Made by a program: the position numbers and the translations under genes
Part shown: piece by piece, positions 10,370 through 22,391 of the stretch
Layout: the number at the start of each line of letters is the position of its first letter
How positions within the stretch are numbered: position 1 is the stretch's first letter
Notes under the pieces: model-generated
Told to the model about the DNA's origin: nothing
What the model saw: only the letters and a program-made list of their open reading frames with translations
Database searches by the model: none
Source: Fragilaria crotonensis
Taxonomy: Eukaryota; Bacillariophyta; Fragilariophyceae; Fragilariales; Fragilariaceae
Direction of reading: 5' to 3'
Assembly: GCA_022925895.1 (NCBI GenBank)
Contig: JAKSYS010000010.1
Location: forward strand, 1 to 64,000
DNA: 64,000 bases

Positions 10370-11991
10370 AAAAGCCATTGCTCAGATAGTTCTGAGACAT
10401 CCCTTGGAGTCCCCGCACGTTTCCAGACCTCACTAACCTATTGATAACTGCGGGTTTCCGATGACGATACTTTGCCTTCGAGTACCCTGATTCAAGAGTT
10501 GGGCATTCGCAGGCACGACAAAGTTGCTTGATCTTTGAGAAACGGGCAGTATAATGCCCGCAGAGGCGATCGTGACCCTCGGTATCGCCGATGATGAAGG
10601 GAATGTAAGGGTGAAGCACGATAGGAAAGATTTTGTTGTTGTAATGTAGCATCCAATGGAATCCATTGCGTTGCAAGTCGAGGAATCCCGATTCTTCCAG
10701 GATGAACTCTATCTGCATGTGCATCTCATTAAGAAGGTATGTTGACCACGTAACATCTGGGATTGGCTTCAGGGGGATGCGATCTATAACAGTGCCAGGA
10801 GGGAGGTCTGTTGGTGGGGCACTGACAATAACAGCACCGTGTTTGGAGCTGGGCTGGTGAGCTGGACTGTGACAAATGTAACCAAGAATTTGCATTGCTG
10901 TATGCTTTGAGCGAACGCTGTGTTTTGTAAGGCCATGAGAGATGGTCATGGGTTCCATCTGAAGCCGCCCGTAGGTGTCGACCTGCGTCTTGTCCATGGC
11001 CATTATTGCTGGTAAAAGCATGTCAACATCCTTTTTCTTAACAAGTGCATCATAAGTCTTACGGTAACAACGGCCGGTGTTGATGTTACCAATGTGAGTC
11101 GACTTCGAGGGAGCAACAAAGGGGTCCTTTGCCGGAGAATCAAACAAGTAGTTTTCATCGCGGTTCAGCAAAGGACAAGAAAGAAGGGATGCGAAGACTT
11201 GCCGCGCATCAAAATAAATCATCGGCACTACCCTCCTTGAATACGGAAGGTATAGCAGCTTCTCCTTTGGGGTTAATCCCTTCATGTTGTACCGACAATA
11301 CAAGTTCTGCACAACTTTCTCCCAAGATGGTTGGCAGTCCACTTTAAAAAAATGACCCTTGTCGTTTGCTTTTGCTGCCCAATTCAGAATATGGGTGAAT
11401 GCCTTCATCGGGGCCCTTAACTCCTTTAGTACATTCAGTAATTCTATATGAACCTTTTCTTCAACAGAAAACCTGTCAAGACCCAGCGGATTTGATTGCA
11501 ATTCCTGTATTTCTTGGTACAAATCCAGAAGGTGCCTATCGGGCAGGAACACCTTCTGAATGATTGCTGTGATTGTTATCCGCTGCCTCCTCACATGGAA
11601 GCACGTCATCAAATGCACATAATTCGTCGTCATCGACGTCCGCCATTTCATCAGCAGCATTGTCAATGAATATGTTTCCTTCAGTAGCGGTGCCCTTCCC
11701 TCTATTTGGAAAAGATGATGACGTTTGTGTCAAACCATGGGCAGCAGTAATACTACCTTGTGCTCTTTCTTCGTTCTGGAAATCTGCTGAATTGTTTCTT
11801 GGCTGGTGGACATCAGTTCTTTCGTTGTCATGTCCAATCTGCACAGCAGTTGACTTCCTATTGGACGCCGTGGATGTATAATGAGCGCGACACCCCTCGT
11901 TCTGAGATATGTGAGTAGAAAGTCTCTTGAACGTTTTATTGCAACCCAAACAACAAACCAAACCGGCAGGAGTGCAAGAACGCAAAGGCAT
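10370..11991 (-). pseudogene. KDZ/Plavaka-like transposase, N-terminal half, frameshifted and cut by LINE1
   Basis: The reading starts at 11991 with a C2H2-type finger (CLGCNKTFKRLSTH-x6-C) followed by an acidic low-complexity stretch, the usual N-terminus of Plavaka-type transposases. A frame change near 11.55 kb leads into a 430-residue frame with the core signature: MDKTQVDTYGRL (D-K-T block), then LHPYIPFIIGDTEGHDRLCG and a CRACEC zinc-like cluster. The protein breaks off at YLSNGF where LINE1 begins at about 10369. The catalytic C-terminal part is missing from the window. Function, if it were intact, would be DNA cut-and-paste transposition. The family call rests on motif memory, not a search, and other protist KDZ relatives are possible. 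Confidence 0.7.
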
Positions 11992-12645
11992 ACTACTTGT
12001 TGTTGACCAACAAGAAGGGTGATGATGATAATTAACTGTTTTGTATCAAGACATAAACAAAGAGAAGTTTTTGCTACGCTAAAACAAGACGACAAAAACG
12101 AGTGATAGAAAATGCATGTTGAAAATTCAATGTTTCCGATTTTGACAAATGCTTTTTGATTGCCAATTATCAAAATCAAAAAGCGGATTTAGAGAAACAA
12201 AATCTATTTTTGCTAAAGAATTGAAGCAAAAGTGGTTAATACAACAACCAAAAATGGAATTCTGACACAGTATTGTGAGGAATCATCATTCATAATTGAA
12301 GAAAAAAACAGACATGGTGTATCTAAATATTAAAAAATGAGAAACAAACATGTGAATTATGAAACGTTTGTCGCATTAAACATAGAAATTGAGAATCTGC
12401 ACACTGTATGTATAATACCACTATTTATGTTGAGTTACAACCATATATGTTCTAAATCTAGCTAATTTAAAGCTGGTATATACCAAATTTATCGGATTCA
12501 CAACAAAGTAGTGGCCATCAAATGACTATATGGCCAAAACGCACCTTCAGATGTCGGAAATTGGGCAGCAAAGTAATAGTGAGCATACCACGTTTTACAT
12601 ACTTGTGATAATCCTCGATATGGTACATAAATCTACGGGGATGTT
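11992..12645. other. AT-rich intergenic DNA, no gene seen
   Basis: About 650 bp of AT-rich sequence between the transposase start and module C. The part nearest 11991 could hold the transposase promoter, but I see no clear TATA or terminal inverted repeat. Confidence 0.5.
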
Positions 12646-12809
12646 CCGTAACTCCCGACGTATGAAATCGAGCCTCCGACATAGAAATCAGTACTGCGAA
12701 ATCCCTCTCGACGTACCTCTGGACGTACAACGAAGCCCTCCCAACGTATCTACTAAATACATACATCCCTGAAGCTTTTTAATCTATTTTTTTGGCCCGC
12801 CCCCTTAGG
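12646..12809. repeat. CCCCCTTAGG module, copy C
   Basis: Closest to copy A: CCGTAACTCCCGACGTA start, several CTCTCGACGTAC/CTCCCAACGTAT units, then an AT-rich stretch and GGCCCGCCCCCTTAGG. It directly abuts a 190-bp satellite array on its right. Confidence 0.75.
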
Positions 12810-13425
12810 ACATTGAACAAAACGTACCGGTTAACGATGCAAACAGCAGAATGGCGAACGAATTCCGAGTTTTGAATCGTGATTGCCATGTTGACCATCT
12901 CTGCATTTCATTCTCTATCTTCACCAAAAATTGTCCAAATGAAAATCTAAAACGACGGACGTTGAGACAAATCACCCTCAAAGAAAGTTGAATAGTAGGC
13001 CATCGAACGAAACGTACCGGTTAACGATGCAAACAGCAGAATGGCGAACGAATTTCGAGTTTTGAATCGTGATTGGCATGTTGACCATCTCTGCATTTCA
13101 TTCTCTATCTTCACCAAAAAAAAAGTCCAATTGAAAATCTAAAACAACGGACGTTGAGACCAATTACCCTCAAAGATAGGTTGATAGTAGGCCATTGAAC
13201 GAAACGCTCCCACTGAGGCTGAACACAGCCATAAGACCGACAAATTTCGAGTTTTCAGTTGTGACTGGTATGCCATCCAGCTTCGCATTTTGTACTGTAT
13301 CTTTGCTAAAAATTGACCAAATCTGAATCTGAAATGATAGTCGTTGGGACTTCATCAAAGCGAAGAAAGTTGTATAAGAGGTCGTTGAACGAAATAGACC
13401 TGATGAGGATGAAAACTGAATCCTC
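12810..13425. repeat. 190-bp satellite, array 2
   Basis: Same family as the array at 2.4-3.5 kb. The anchor ACxAAACGTA falls at 12817, 13007, 13199 and 13389 (spacing 190, 192, 190; the extra 2 bp come from a longer A run). The first two units are close to the consensus and the last is degenerate. Confidence 0.9.
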
Positions 13426-13517
13426 AAGTGGTCTTCATGGTAGTTAGAGTACTAGTGCCGACGAGTGCACAAGCCGAAAACTGTGTTACGTTTAAATTTA
13501 AACTATACTGAAGCTTA

Positions 13518-13673
13518 CGGCTCCTATGGTACATTTTGCTATTTGAAAAGTGGCTCCGATGGCACAAAATAGGCTCCTGTGGTACTTTTATTACATAAAA
13601 TAGCTCCTGTGGTACCAAGTAAAAATATTTATACTTGAGGAAAATTTATCTAGTTTGAACCCCGGCCCCATAG
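13518..13673. repeat. CCCCCTTAGG module, copy D (diverged end)
   Basis: Repeated GGCTCC-TGTGGTAC units, then CAAGTAAAAATATTTATAC, TTGAGGAAAATTTATCTAG, TTTGAACCCCG and a diverged end GCCCCATAG. It follows the degenerate end of satellite array 2, as copy B follows array 1. Confidence 0.7.
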
Positions 13674-14318
13674 TGCCGACACCACATCGTCACGACATGA
13701 CATCGGCCGCATGTCGTCACAACATGTCAACGGTTCGACGACCGCATGTTGTCACAACATGTCAACGGTACGACTTCGCAATCGAAACGTGGCAACGTCG
13801 CACGTTGCAATCGACGACGTTGCAATCATCGTTCGACGTTGAACGAACGTCAATACGTTTGTACAGTGTGCGATGAATTGTTGTGTGTGTAACGATATTG
13901 ACACTGTACAAACATGCGTGGAAGTTTACGTAGAAAATTGTTGTGTGTGTGAAGACACCAACACCGTACAAATTTACGTGGATGATTACGTGGAAAATTG
14001 TCATCTGTGTGATGACACTGACGGCGTACGAACCTAAACGACAATTGTCGTGTGTGTGATGACACCGACGCCGTACGAACCTTGTAACTAAATACACGTA
14101 GAAAATTGTCGTCTAACATGTGATGACAATGACGCAGTACGAACGCAGAACGAAAAGACACGTAAAAATTTGTCGTATGCGTGATGACAATGACGCAGTG
14201 CGAACCTACGTTGAAATATACGTATGAAGAGGATTGTCTTTTGTGTTGTGACACGGATGCAAACAAGTACTACCACTTACGTACGCGTACCAAGTGACGT
14301 ACGAACGCATGACGTTAA
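13674..14318. repeat. GTCGTC-rich sequence with a roughly 62-bp tandem repeat
   Basis: From about 13850 to 14275 a degenerate unit of roughly 60-65 bp repeats about seven times. Each unit has a GTACGAAC-like block, ACGTxGAAAATTGT, GTGTGTGATGACA and TGACGC. Between 13674 and 13850 there are imperfect repeats of CATGTTGTCACAACATGTCA. Open frames on the minus strand are rich in HTHDN and are repeat artefacts. Confidence 0.75.
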
Positions 14319-14335
14319 TTGTATATAAACGTCAT
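14319..14335. repeat. Target-site duplication, 5' side of LINE2
   Basis: TTGTATATAAACGTCAT, identical to 22375-22391. The first base after it is the LINE2 5' end. Confidence 0.85.
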
Positions 14336-14421
14336 AGAATTTTCACCTTAGTGAATTTTGTAAGCCATACAAAAATCCTACGTGAATCTCCGGTACGTTT
14401 TGTACTACGAACACACCGACA

Positions 14422-16137
14422 ATGACGGCGCAGTCTTTTCCAATCTCTAGCGTTGGTTGTGATCCAACCCGCAATCTCGACGTGGAAGATGACTTGTCTA
14501 CCGCAACCCCACCCGTTGGTTATCGTAACTCCGATAGCGACCATGAAATGGTTTCGAAAACCATCCGTTTCAACTTCGCACCTGTTGACTGCTCACGTAT
14601 CGACAGCATCGACCCAGCTGAAGTCCACACCCAGTGGTTACGTATCATCACGTCTTCCTTTGGCAACGATGTAAAGATCATCAATAACTTTAACAAACCG
14701 GTGAGCAACATCAGCAACTACACCACGACCGCAAAACGAATGTCACATGAACAACAGTTCAAGCTTCACCAGAAGTCCGCAGGAGCCGATTCAAAGATTG
14801 CGTTCACTATCGTTCATCGAATTCTTATCCGCGTCCCCTTCGGTCAACTCAAGCGCCATTCCCAGGCATTCCAACTCCTGAAAGACCACAATTGCTTCCT
14901 CCGAGAGCACATGTGGGACGAACAAGAATGGGATGTCCAACAAATTGGATTCGTCACTGGGTTTAATCCCAAGTATTACACCCCCGAGAAAGTTACTTCA
15001 GCCATCCGTAACCGTCTCACCCAAAGCAATGGAACTACACGTGCAAAAGTGCCAAAGTTCCAGACCGTGTTGAAAACCCATAAAATCCTCCATAATGGAC
15101 GGACCTCCTCGACCCAGGCGTTTTCTGTCGAAGTTCCATTTCACTCTGCTCATCAACTTGTCACGCTCATGAAAGATGCCACAAAGGACACCAAGGATTA
15201 TGTGTCATTTCAAATGCGCCGTAGAAACCCGGACGCATTCCAAGGAGCAATCAGGTATCAAAACCATATCTTAGCGAACCAGCATGTGGTCATGATCAAT
15301 TATCTCGGATTGGACGCAATGTATTACTTATCGGATCGAATCCAAGCCATGTCCGGGGTTCAAGATGTTATTCCCGCGAAGAAAGTCGATCAGAACGGTA
15401 AATTTTATGTTCTCGTTCAAAAAAATGATGCAAACAAAGTAAGACAGTCCTTGCAAAAACAATTCGCAGAATGGTTTCGAGATATAGTCCCGGAAGACGC
15501 AAAACCGAAAGAAGGACAATTTGAGGGTCCACCTGTTGTGCCAAATCCCAAGACAGATGGATACTCTAGCGGCGAAAATTCCTGGATGACGACATCTACA
15601 AAGAGTTTCATGGAGTACAGTGTTGAGAGTATGACAACGAATACAATTGATAGCGGCACCATGTTCCGTCTCGATAGAGCATGGGACAATCGAACGGGAG
15701 ACACCATACATCAGTCGACGAATCACAGTACCAACACCCGCTCCCAGTATTCCGAACGAACCTACGCGTCGTACGCGGCAGCCACAGTTTCCGATCAGGT
15801 GTCAGGCATGACGGAATCGGATACCCCAAGAGACATACGCCACGAGGAATTGACGAATAAAATTGCTACCCTTGAAGCAATGATCGAACGCTTGTGTCAG
15901 CAAGTTCAAGTGTTGACAAACACAGCCGCTCAACCGCAAGCCATTGATCCCGACGATTCACCAAATCATCGCGAAAAGCGCCTCGACAGGAAAGCATCGC
16001 CAAGGAAACACAAACAATCGACACAATACTCAGCTCCCTCAGGTATCGAAGAAGATAACCATGAGCCAGCGCCGATGGACGAAGATCGCCTCACAGCGTG
16101 GGACGATTACTCACCTCGCAAGGATGATGATCTATAA
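14422..16137 (+). CDS. LINE2 ORF1 protein
   Basis: An intact 571-residue frame that starts 86 bp after the element's 5' end. It aligns with LINE1 ORF1 from MVSKTIRFNF onward (HTQW, QFKLHQKS, WDEQEWD, GFVTGFNP). A serine/threonine-rich middle is followed by a short coiled coil near residues 485-520 and a basic tail with Asp/Glu at the end. Unlike LINE1 there is no ATGA overlap with ORF2: the stop at 16135-16137 is 57 bp before the next ATG. It is the probable RNA-binding partner of ORF2; I see no recognised nucleic-acid-binding fold. Confidence 0.85.
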   Translation: MTAQSFPISSVGCDPTRNLDVEDDLSTATPPVGYRNSDSDHEMVSKTIRFNFAPVDCSRIDSIDPAEVHTQWLRIITSSFGNDVKIINNFNKPVSNISNYTTTAKRMSHEQQFKLHQKSAGADSKIAFTIVHRILIRVPFGQLKRHSQAFQLLKDHNCFLREHMWDEQEWDVQQIGFVTGFNPKYYTPEKVTSAIRNRLTQSNGTTRAKVPKFQTVLKTHKILHNGRTSSTQAFSVEVPFHSAHQLVTLMKDATKDTKDYVSFQMRRRNPDAFQGAIRYQNHILANQHVVMINYLGLDAMYYLSDRIQAMSGVQDVIPAKKVDQNGKFYVLVQKNDANKVRQSLQKQFAEWFRDIVPEDAKPKEGQFEGPPVVPNPKTDGYSSGENSWMTTSTKSFMEYSVESMTTNTIDSGTMFRLDRAWDNRTGDTIHQSTNHSTNTRSQYSERTYASYAAATVSDQVSGMTESDTPRDIRHEELTNKIATLEAMIERLCQQVQVLTNTAAQPQAIDPDDSPNHREKRLDRKASPRKHKQSTQYSAPSGIEEDNHEPAPMDEDRLTAWDDYSPRKDDDL

Positions 16138-16194
16138 CCATCACACGGCATCGGATACAGCTAGGATAACCCTTCTGTAGATAATGTTACGGAC

Positions 16195-19100
16195 ATGGAC
16201 CAGAGACACACTTCATTATTACAACGTTTGAGGACAATAGCAGCGACTGTAAGACGCATCGATTCCAGCACACGGGATAACAATGATATCAGCGCTCCGC
16301 TACAAGCGTCGGAACCATCCAACGACGACACACAGCAATTTCAACCACCGCTTATATCGGCATCCCAAATTACCCCAGCGCAGAGGTTACGTATAGCAAG
16401 AGCGGAGTGGAATAAAATATTGTCGCAACGAGGTACCATAGCAACCACGCGACAATCGATTTTGTCATCGGAAAACTTACGAGGAAACAATCCATGGGGA
16501 GATCGGGTAGAGGATAAAGGCGACAATGTTACACGGATATACTCCTTGAATGTCAATGGCCTCTCCATCGATCGAAGAGGAGGGAGATTTGATGATCTTT
16601 GCAAGGTGGGAAAAGAAGTTCAGGCAGATATCATATGTTGTCAAGAACACAATCTCGACACAACACGATTCCATGTCCGCAGCATCCTGTATGATACGGC
16701 GCGACAACATTGGAGTCGCTCTCGTCTCTTATTCGGAACCACGCCAATCCCGTTCGAAACCAATTACAAACCAGGAGGGACAATGATGGTAGCATCCGGC
16801 GATATCACTGGACGCATCATTGGTCAGAGTCATGATAAGTGGGGACGCTGGACGAGTCAAACGTTTCGAGGAGCAGGGAACAGGAATGTGACGATAATAT
16901 CGGCTTACCAAGTGGTCACGGACAATCCTCACACAGGCCTGACAACTGTAACGTCGCAACAACAGAGTTTATTGTTACAATCAAATGATTCGGCTACTCC
17001 ACGAATGGCGTTCAAAGAGATTTACGCAAGTTTTAAGAGAGCGAGTTACCCTCGGAGACGAACTGTTACTTGTTGGAGATTTCAACGAAGCCTTCGCATC
17101 AGAACTCGATGGACTAAGCCAAATTGCCGCAGAGTTTCAGTTATTAAATGTCATGCAGACTCGACATAACACCCGCCCTCCAGCGACGTACTCAAGAGGA
17201 AAGAAATGTCTTGATTACGGTCTTGCCACACATCGTGTGTCAAATGCATTACTTCGATGTGGTTACGAATCCTTCAACGAAAGATTCGCTACAGACCATC
17301 GAGCGTATTTCTTCGACTTCGATAATGAGATTCTCTTTGGTAACACGACCCAGAAGCTTGCTCCACATAATCTCCGAGTGTTAAAATCCAATAACACCGA
17401 ACAGGTTACCCAATACATCAAGCTCAAATATGATTACTTGATGAACAGGAATGGCCTCCGGCGTGCAGAACAACTATCTCTCCCGGGCGATCGACATGCA
17501 TTCGCCGAACGTCTCGACTATGACGTACTAAAGGCAAGTCTTGATGCAGAACAGAAAACCAAACGATTTCGGGAACCAGCGTGGTCAGTAGCGCTAAGCA
17601 AAGCGCGATTAAAGAAAGGGATTTTGACGAAATGGCTATCCATGTATCGAACAGGTCTAGATCATTCCCAAATTCTCCGACGTGATATGGCATTACACGA
17701 CCTAGAGATGACGCTTCCAGTTTCGAAAGAGCAGTGTAAACAGCAACTCCGAGATACTCAGGCCGAGATCAAAAAGATCGTCGCAGAAAGCTATCTCCGG
17801 AGAGACCAAGAAAGGGAGGAACGGATCCAGGAACTCGAGCAATCAGCGAGCACAGCCGATAAAAATCACGCCAAGCTTCTCTGTCGACTAAAACGAAATG
17901 AAAAGGTCAAAAGGGTAACAGAAAAAATCAAAGCTGCACGTGAACGTGGACAAAGCCAAGGGGTTACACGCATCGAGATTCCAAGACCACCATCAACTGA
18001 TCCTAAAACTTGTACGGAGTGGCAGACAATTGATGTCCCATCCGAGATCGTGGAACATCTTCAGCGACGGAATCGACAACATTTCGGCCAAGCTCACGGA
18101 ACCCCCTTCACAGTCGCTCCGCTATCAACATCTTTAACATTTTGTGGAGACACCGGCACGGCAGAATCCATCCTCGACGGCACATATTCGATTGATCAAC
18201 ATTCCGAGTCCGTTCAATTATTGCTTCAGCACTTGCAGCAGACTCACCAGATTGCTACGTTGACAACTACCCCGACGATTACACTAGCAGAATTTCAGGG
18301 CAAGCTTCGAGTGTGGCGAGAATCCACAACCACGTCGCCGTCGGGAATGCATCTCGGTCATTACAAGGCCTTGTTTGCAAAACATAAATATTCTCATGTT
18401 CCACCGCTGGATCCATCCATCCCATTGGATGACGAACGGGCACAGGCGCATTTGAAATTATTGGCTCTTAAAGAAGAGTACGACAATATGCAGCAAACGC
18501 TGGCATGGATGCATTTATCTCTGTTGAACTACGCACTCGAACGTGGCTATTCGTTTACTAGATGGCAGCAAATTGCGAATACGATCTTGTTTAAAGACCG
18601 AGGATGCGTGAAAATCCATCGCACTAGGGTCATACATATTTACGAAGCCGACTTTAACCTCATGTTGGGTATTAAGTGGCGGGTCGCCTTGTATCAGTCG
18701 GAGGCGTTAAATTTGCTCAATGATGGACAATTCGGTTCAAGACCGCGTAGGAATGCAATAGACCCAGTAATGATTGAAGAACTGCAGTTCGAGATTTCTC
18801 GAATCAGTCGACGGATGTTTCTTCAAACTAATTATGACGCCAGCGCATGCTACGATCGCATCATACCAAATCTGGCTATGCTCGCAAGTCGAAAATTCGG
18901 AGTCGAGAAACCGTCACTCAATCCAATGGTTACACGCTTCTCAACGCGAAGTATCATATCAGGACCGAGCTTGGCTTGTCCGACTCCTCATACTCTCATA
19001 CGGTCGACATGCCAATATACGGCACAGGTCAGGGAAGTGGTAACTCTCCGATGATTTGGTGCTTTTTGTCAAGCTTACTGTACGACTGCTACGACTCTAC

Positions 19101-22100
19101 GGCACATCCTGCACAGTATTGCAATCCAGACTGGTCGAACCAAAGTCGCATCTCAATGATCGGCTTTGTGGATGATAGTAACGGTCAGGTGAACTCCTTT
19201 TACGACACCGAAGATGTGGAACATTTGCAAGCATTGGTGATGAAAGCTCAGCACAACGCAACAAAATGGTCCGAGTTACTTCATGCCACCGGCGGGTCGC
19301 TTGAGCTGTCGAAATGTTCCTACCACGTGCTGTATTGGAAATTTTCTATTCAAGGTGCTCCTGTCCTCTCTAATATAAAATCGGAAATACCACCTCTGCA
19401 AGTATTGGATATCCTCACCGATACTACCCAAACTTTGGATTTTTTACCGCCTTCGGTTGCCCATAAGACTCTCGGTCACTACAAGGACCCAGTCGGAATC
19501 CAAAAGGCGCAGTATCGACAGCTGAAAGAGAAAAGCGACCGTATTACCGAGTTCCTTTGGTCAACCCACTTTACTAGGGAGGAAGCATGGACGTATTATC
19601 GCTCGTGTTATGTGCCGGCGGTAACGTATCCCTTGACAAGTTCATTTCTTTCCAACTCACAGTTAACATCGATTCAAACAAAGGCAATGGCAATTATCAC
19701 AGCAAAATGCGGATTCAATCGCAATACAAAGTAAGAAGTATTGTTCGGACCGACCGACTTAGGAGGAGCAGGATTCTGCCATCTTATCGCCCAACAGGGT
19801 ATATGTCAGACTACATACTTTCTGCGACATTGGAGAAGCCAATCTTCCGTTGGACGATTGTTGAAATGCACATTGGCTTGGATACATCTTTCGGTGGGGA
19901 TGTCCTTCTCTGTCTTAGACAGAGTAGATATACCCTTACCACATTTGGAGTCGAAATGGATTCGAAGTCTTCGGGAGTTTTGGCATCCATCTCTGCGTCT
20001 ATCCAACTAGACGACGCGTGTGTCCCGAAACCTCAAAGAGAACACGACGGGCATCTTATGGATATGATAATCCAGTCTAATCGATTCACCCCATCCGAAA
20101 TTCGGAAGTTGAATTATTGCCGACTATACTTACAGGTCGTCACATTATCAGATATAACAAAACCGAACGGAACCGAGCTGGATCAGTGTTTTCTGGAAGG
20201 GACGTCATCACTTCAGAGTGCACGAACACGTTGGCATACTATCAAACAAGATAGACCCTCGGAGAAGGAGTGGAAATTGTGGCGATCCGCGAATACTATT
20301 TGGAGTGACCAGAGTGGACGTTTGCGTCATCCCCTCGGAGCTTGGTTGCACCCGTTATCCGAACTCCGCTTCAGACACTTCGCTTATCTATATCGACGAT
20401 CGCTTTTCATATGCACGGGGCAGAATACTTATGCTACGTTTCGCAGTACCGGAGCAAACCAATATCGCCCGTCGTCATCACAGAGGATGCGCAATTATGC
20501 ACAACTTCCCGCACGAGCGAGACCTGCCGAAGTGGAATCTGGTTCGGACGGTAAATGGAAATTACAGGGTCAGCCATCGGCGTCTATCCGCATACCCTCC
20601 CCTTCCCCCTCGGCCACTGCTACTTTCGACCTCTTCATAAACACTCTTGACCCTTGGGAAACTGAACTCCTTCGCCAGACTATCCTAAATGTTGACCCTT
20701 TCTCCTTATGTTTGGAGTTAACAACCGGAATCAGAGCGGTGAGCGATGGATCGGTGATCGCAACACATCATGGATCATTTGGGTGGGTTCTAAGCTCATT
20801 AAACGGAGAGCGTCTCGCTTTCGGGAACGGACCAGTTCGAGGGAGGATACCGCATTCCTTTCGAGCCGAGGCATACGGTTTATTGTCACTGTTACGGTTT
20901 TTGATACGAGTTAAAGAATTCACCGGAATGCACGAACCGTGGGTGGGAGTGCTGGCGACAGATAGCCAAAGTGTGTTGGACACACTGCAAATAGGTGACG
21001 TCGACCCGCAGGAAGAAGACACACCAGTTGATTTAGATAAAGGAGCGGTCGTCTTGGATTGTCTAAGGCCGGATTGGGATATTCTCATCGAAATACAGCA
21101 TGCGTTACAAAGCCTTCCACAAGTCAGTCTCCGATACGTCGAAGGACATCAAGACAAGAAGCGACCATATCAGAGCCTTGATCTTTTCGGTCAATTGAAT
21201 GTCGACGCCGACAGGCAGGCCGGTATATACAATGCGGAACATGGCGCTCACCGTCCGATAGTTTTGTTGTCTCCATTAGCCAAGGCACATTTAATCCTAC
21301 CTGACGGAACGGTTACAGGCAAATATTCAACCGTGCTCCTACACGAGACGTCAGCCAAACCTCTTCTCGAATACATCCGTTGCAAGAACGAGTGGAGTCC
21401 GTCAACGCTTCAGTACATCAACTGGGACGCTCATACCAAGGCTCTAAATCGCACTCATGTGTCCCACACTCACATGGTTAAACTGCTCCATAGATTACTA
21501 CCGACGTTTGCCCAAGCCAACAAATTTGACGGGGGGACACGACGATGCGTCTTGTGTGGATCACTCGGCGAGGATCATTTTCATATCCTCAGATGCGAAC
21601 ATGGAAATCGCCTCGCCTGGCGCAATCGGTTTACGACCCGACTTCGGGATTTCTTTATTCAGTCGAATACTTCCCCGATGTTGAGCGAGTTGATGTTGGA
21701 TGGGATACGTAAATGGTTTAGCTCGTCCGAAAAGGAAATTGCACTTAACCCTGATGATTATCATGCCTCAGTACGACAAATAATCCTCCATCAAAACCGG
21801 ATCGGATGGTCCCAGCTCTTCATGGGACGGTTCAGTGTAACTTGGGCTCAACAACAGCGACAGTACCAACTGCGCCAACGGGAGAAACCGACAAGGAGCC
21901 GCATACTTCGGCGTGGCAGGTAAACCTGATTTTGGTAGTGTGGGAACAATGGCACATGCTTTGGAAACAACGTAACGGTGAGGTGCATGGACACGACGAA
22001 CGTACTAAGGCGGAAGCCTCGAGGCGGGATGTTAGGCGGCAACTTGAGGAAATTTATCGAAACCGGTCGTTATACGAAGAGCATGTCCAAAGATTGCTCC

Positions 22101-22258
22101 ATACCAATGTTACCGCGCACGAACAGCATTCTCTGGGAGTCACAAAGAACTGGTTGTCAATTAATGCACCCATTTTCCGCGAAAGTTATCGACGCGTCAA
22201 GAAGCGAATGACTACAGGCATGCGGTCGATCAGAGATTATTTCAGTGTACAACAGTAA
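16195..22258 (+). pseudogene. LINE2 ORF2: endonuclease-RT-RNase H-zinc motif, multiply frameshifted
   Basis: The frame begins at 16195 and aligns with LINE1 ORF2 almost end to end. Endonuclease: LNVNGLS, CQEHNLD, then GDFNEAF and TDHRAYF after a frame change near 17.0 kb. RT: NYDASACYDR (about 18.83 kb), GTGQGSGNSP and FVDD (about 19.17 kb), with a frame change near 18.93 kb between the first two. A TAA at 19732-19734 and a frame change near 19.99 kb follow. RNase H is complete in its acidic residues (SDGS, AEAYG, TDSQS, NVDAD; 20.73-21.22 kb) and is followed by a CxxC-x8-H-x4-C zinc motif (about 21.55-21.60 kb). A last frame change near 21.88 kb joins the LWKQRN tail, ending at 22258. It cannot make the full protein as sequenced. 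Confidence 0.9.
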
Positions 22259-22374
22259 GTACGGACGGGAATTGCCGATAGCTACTGCATACTCCAGTGC
22301 AGTGCCTATCCGTGCGGGTCGAATGCCTTTTTCATGGGCATAGCGGTAGCACGTTAAACTGATTTCTAGTTTTT

Positions 22375-22391
22375 TTGTATATAAACGTCAT
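22375..22391. repeat. Target-site duplication, 3' side of LINE2
   Basis: Second copy of TTGTATATAAACGTCAT, 8,056 bp from the first, directly after the LINE2 T-rich tail. Confidence 0.85.

Larger units (their letters stand above)
14336..22374 (+). mobile_element. LINE2: full-length non-LTR retrotransposon, decayed
   Basis: An 8.04-kb copy of the same superfamily as LINE1, on the plus strand, bounded on both sides by the 17-bp direct repeat. Order: 86-bp leader, ORF1, a 57-bp gap, ORF2, and a 3' untranslated tail ending in a short T run. ORF1 is open, but ORF2 is broken by several frame changes and a stop. Because both ends are present, it gives the reference structure for the family, including the RNase H and zinc region lost from LINE1. 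Confidence 0.93.

Noticed and set aside
14088-14276. His/Thr-rich minus-strand frames at 13.76-14.28 kb
   Set aside because: Produced by the roughly 62-bp tandem repeat; their repeated HTHDN-type motifs follow the DNA period.
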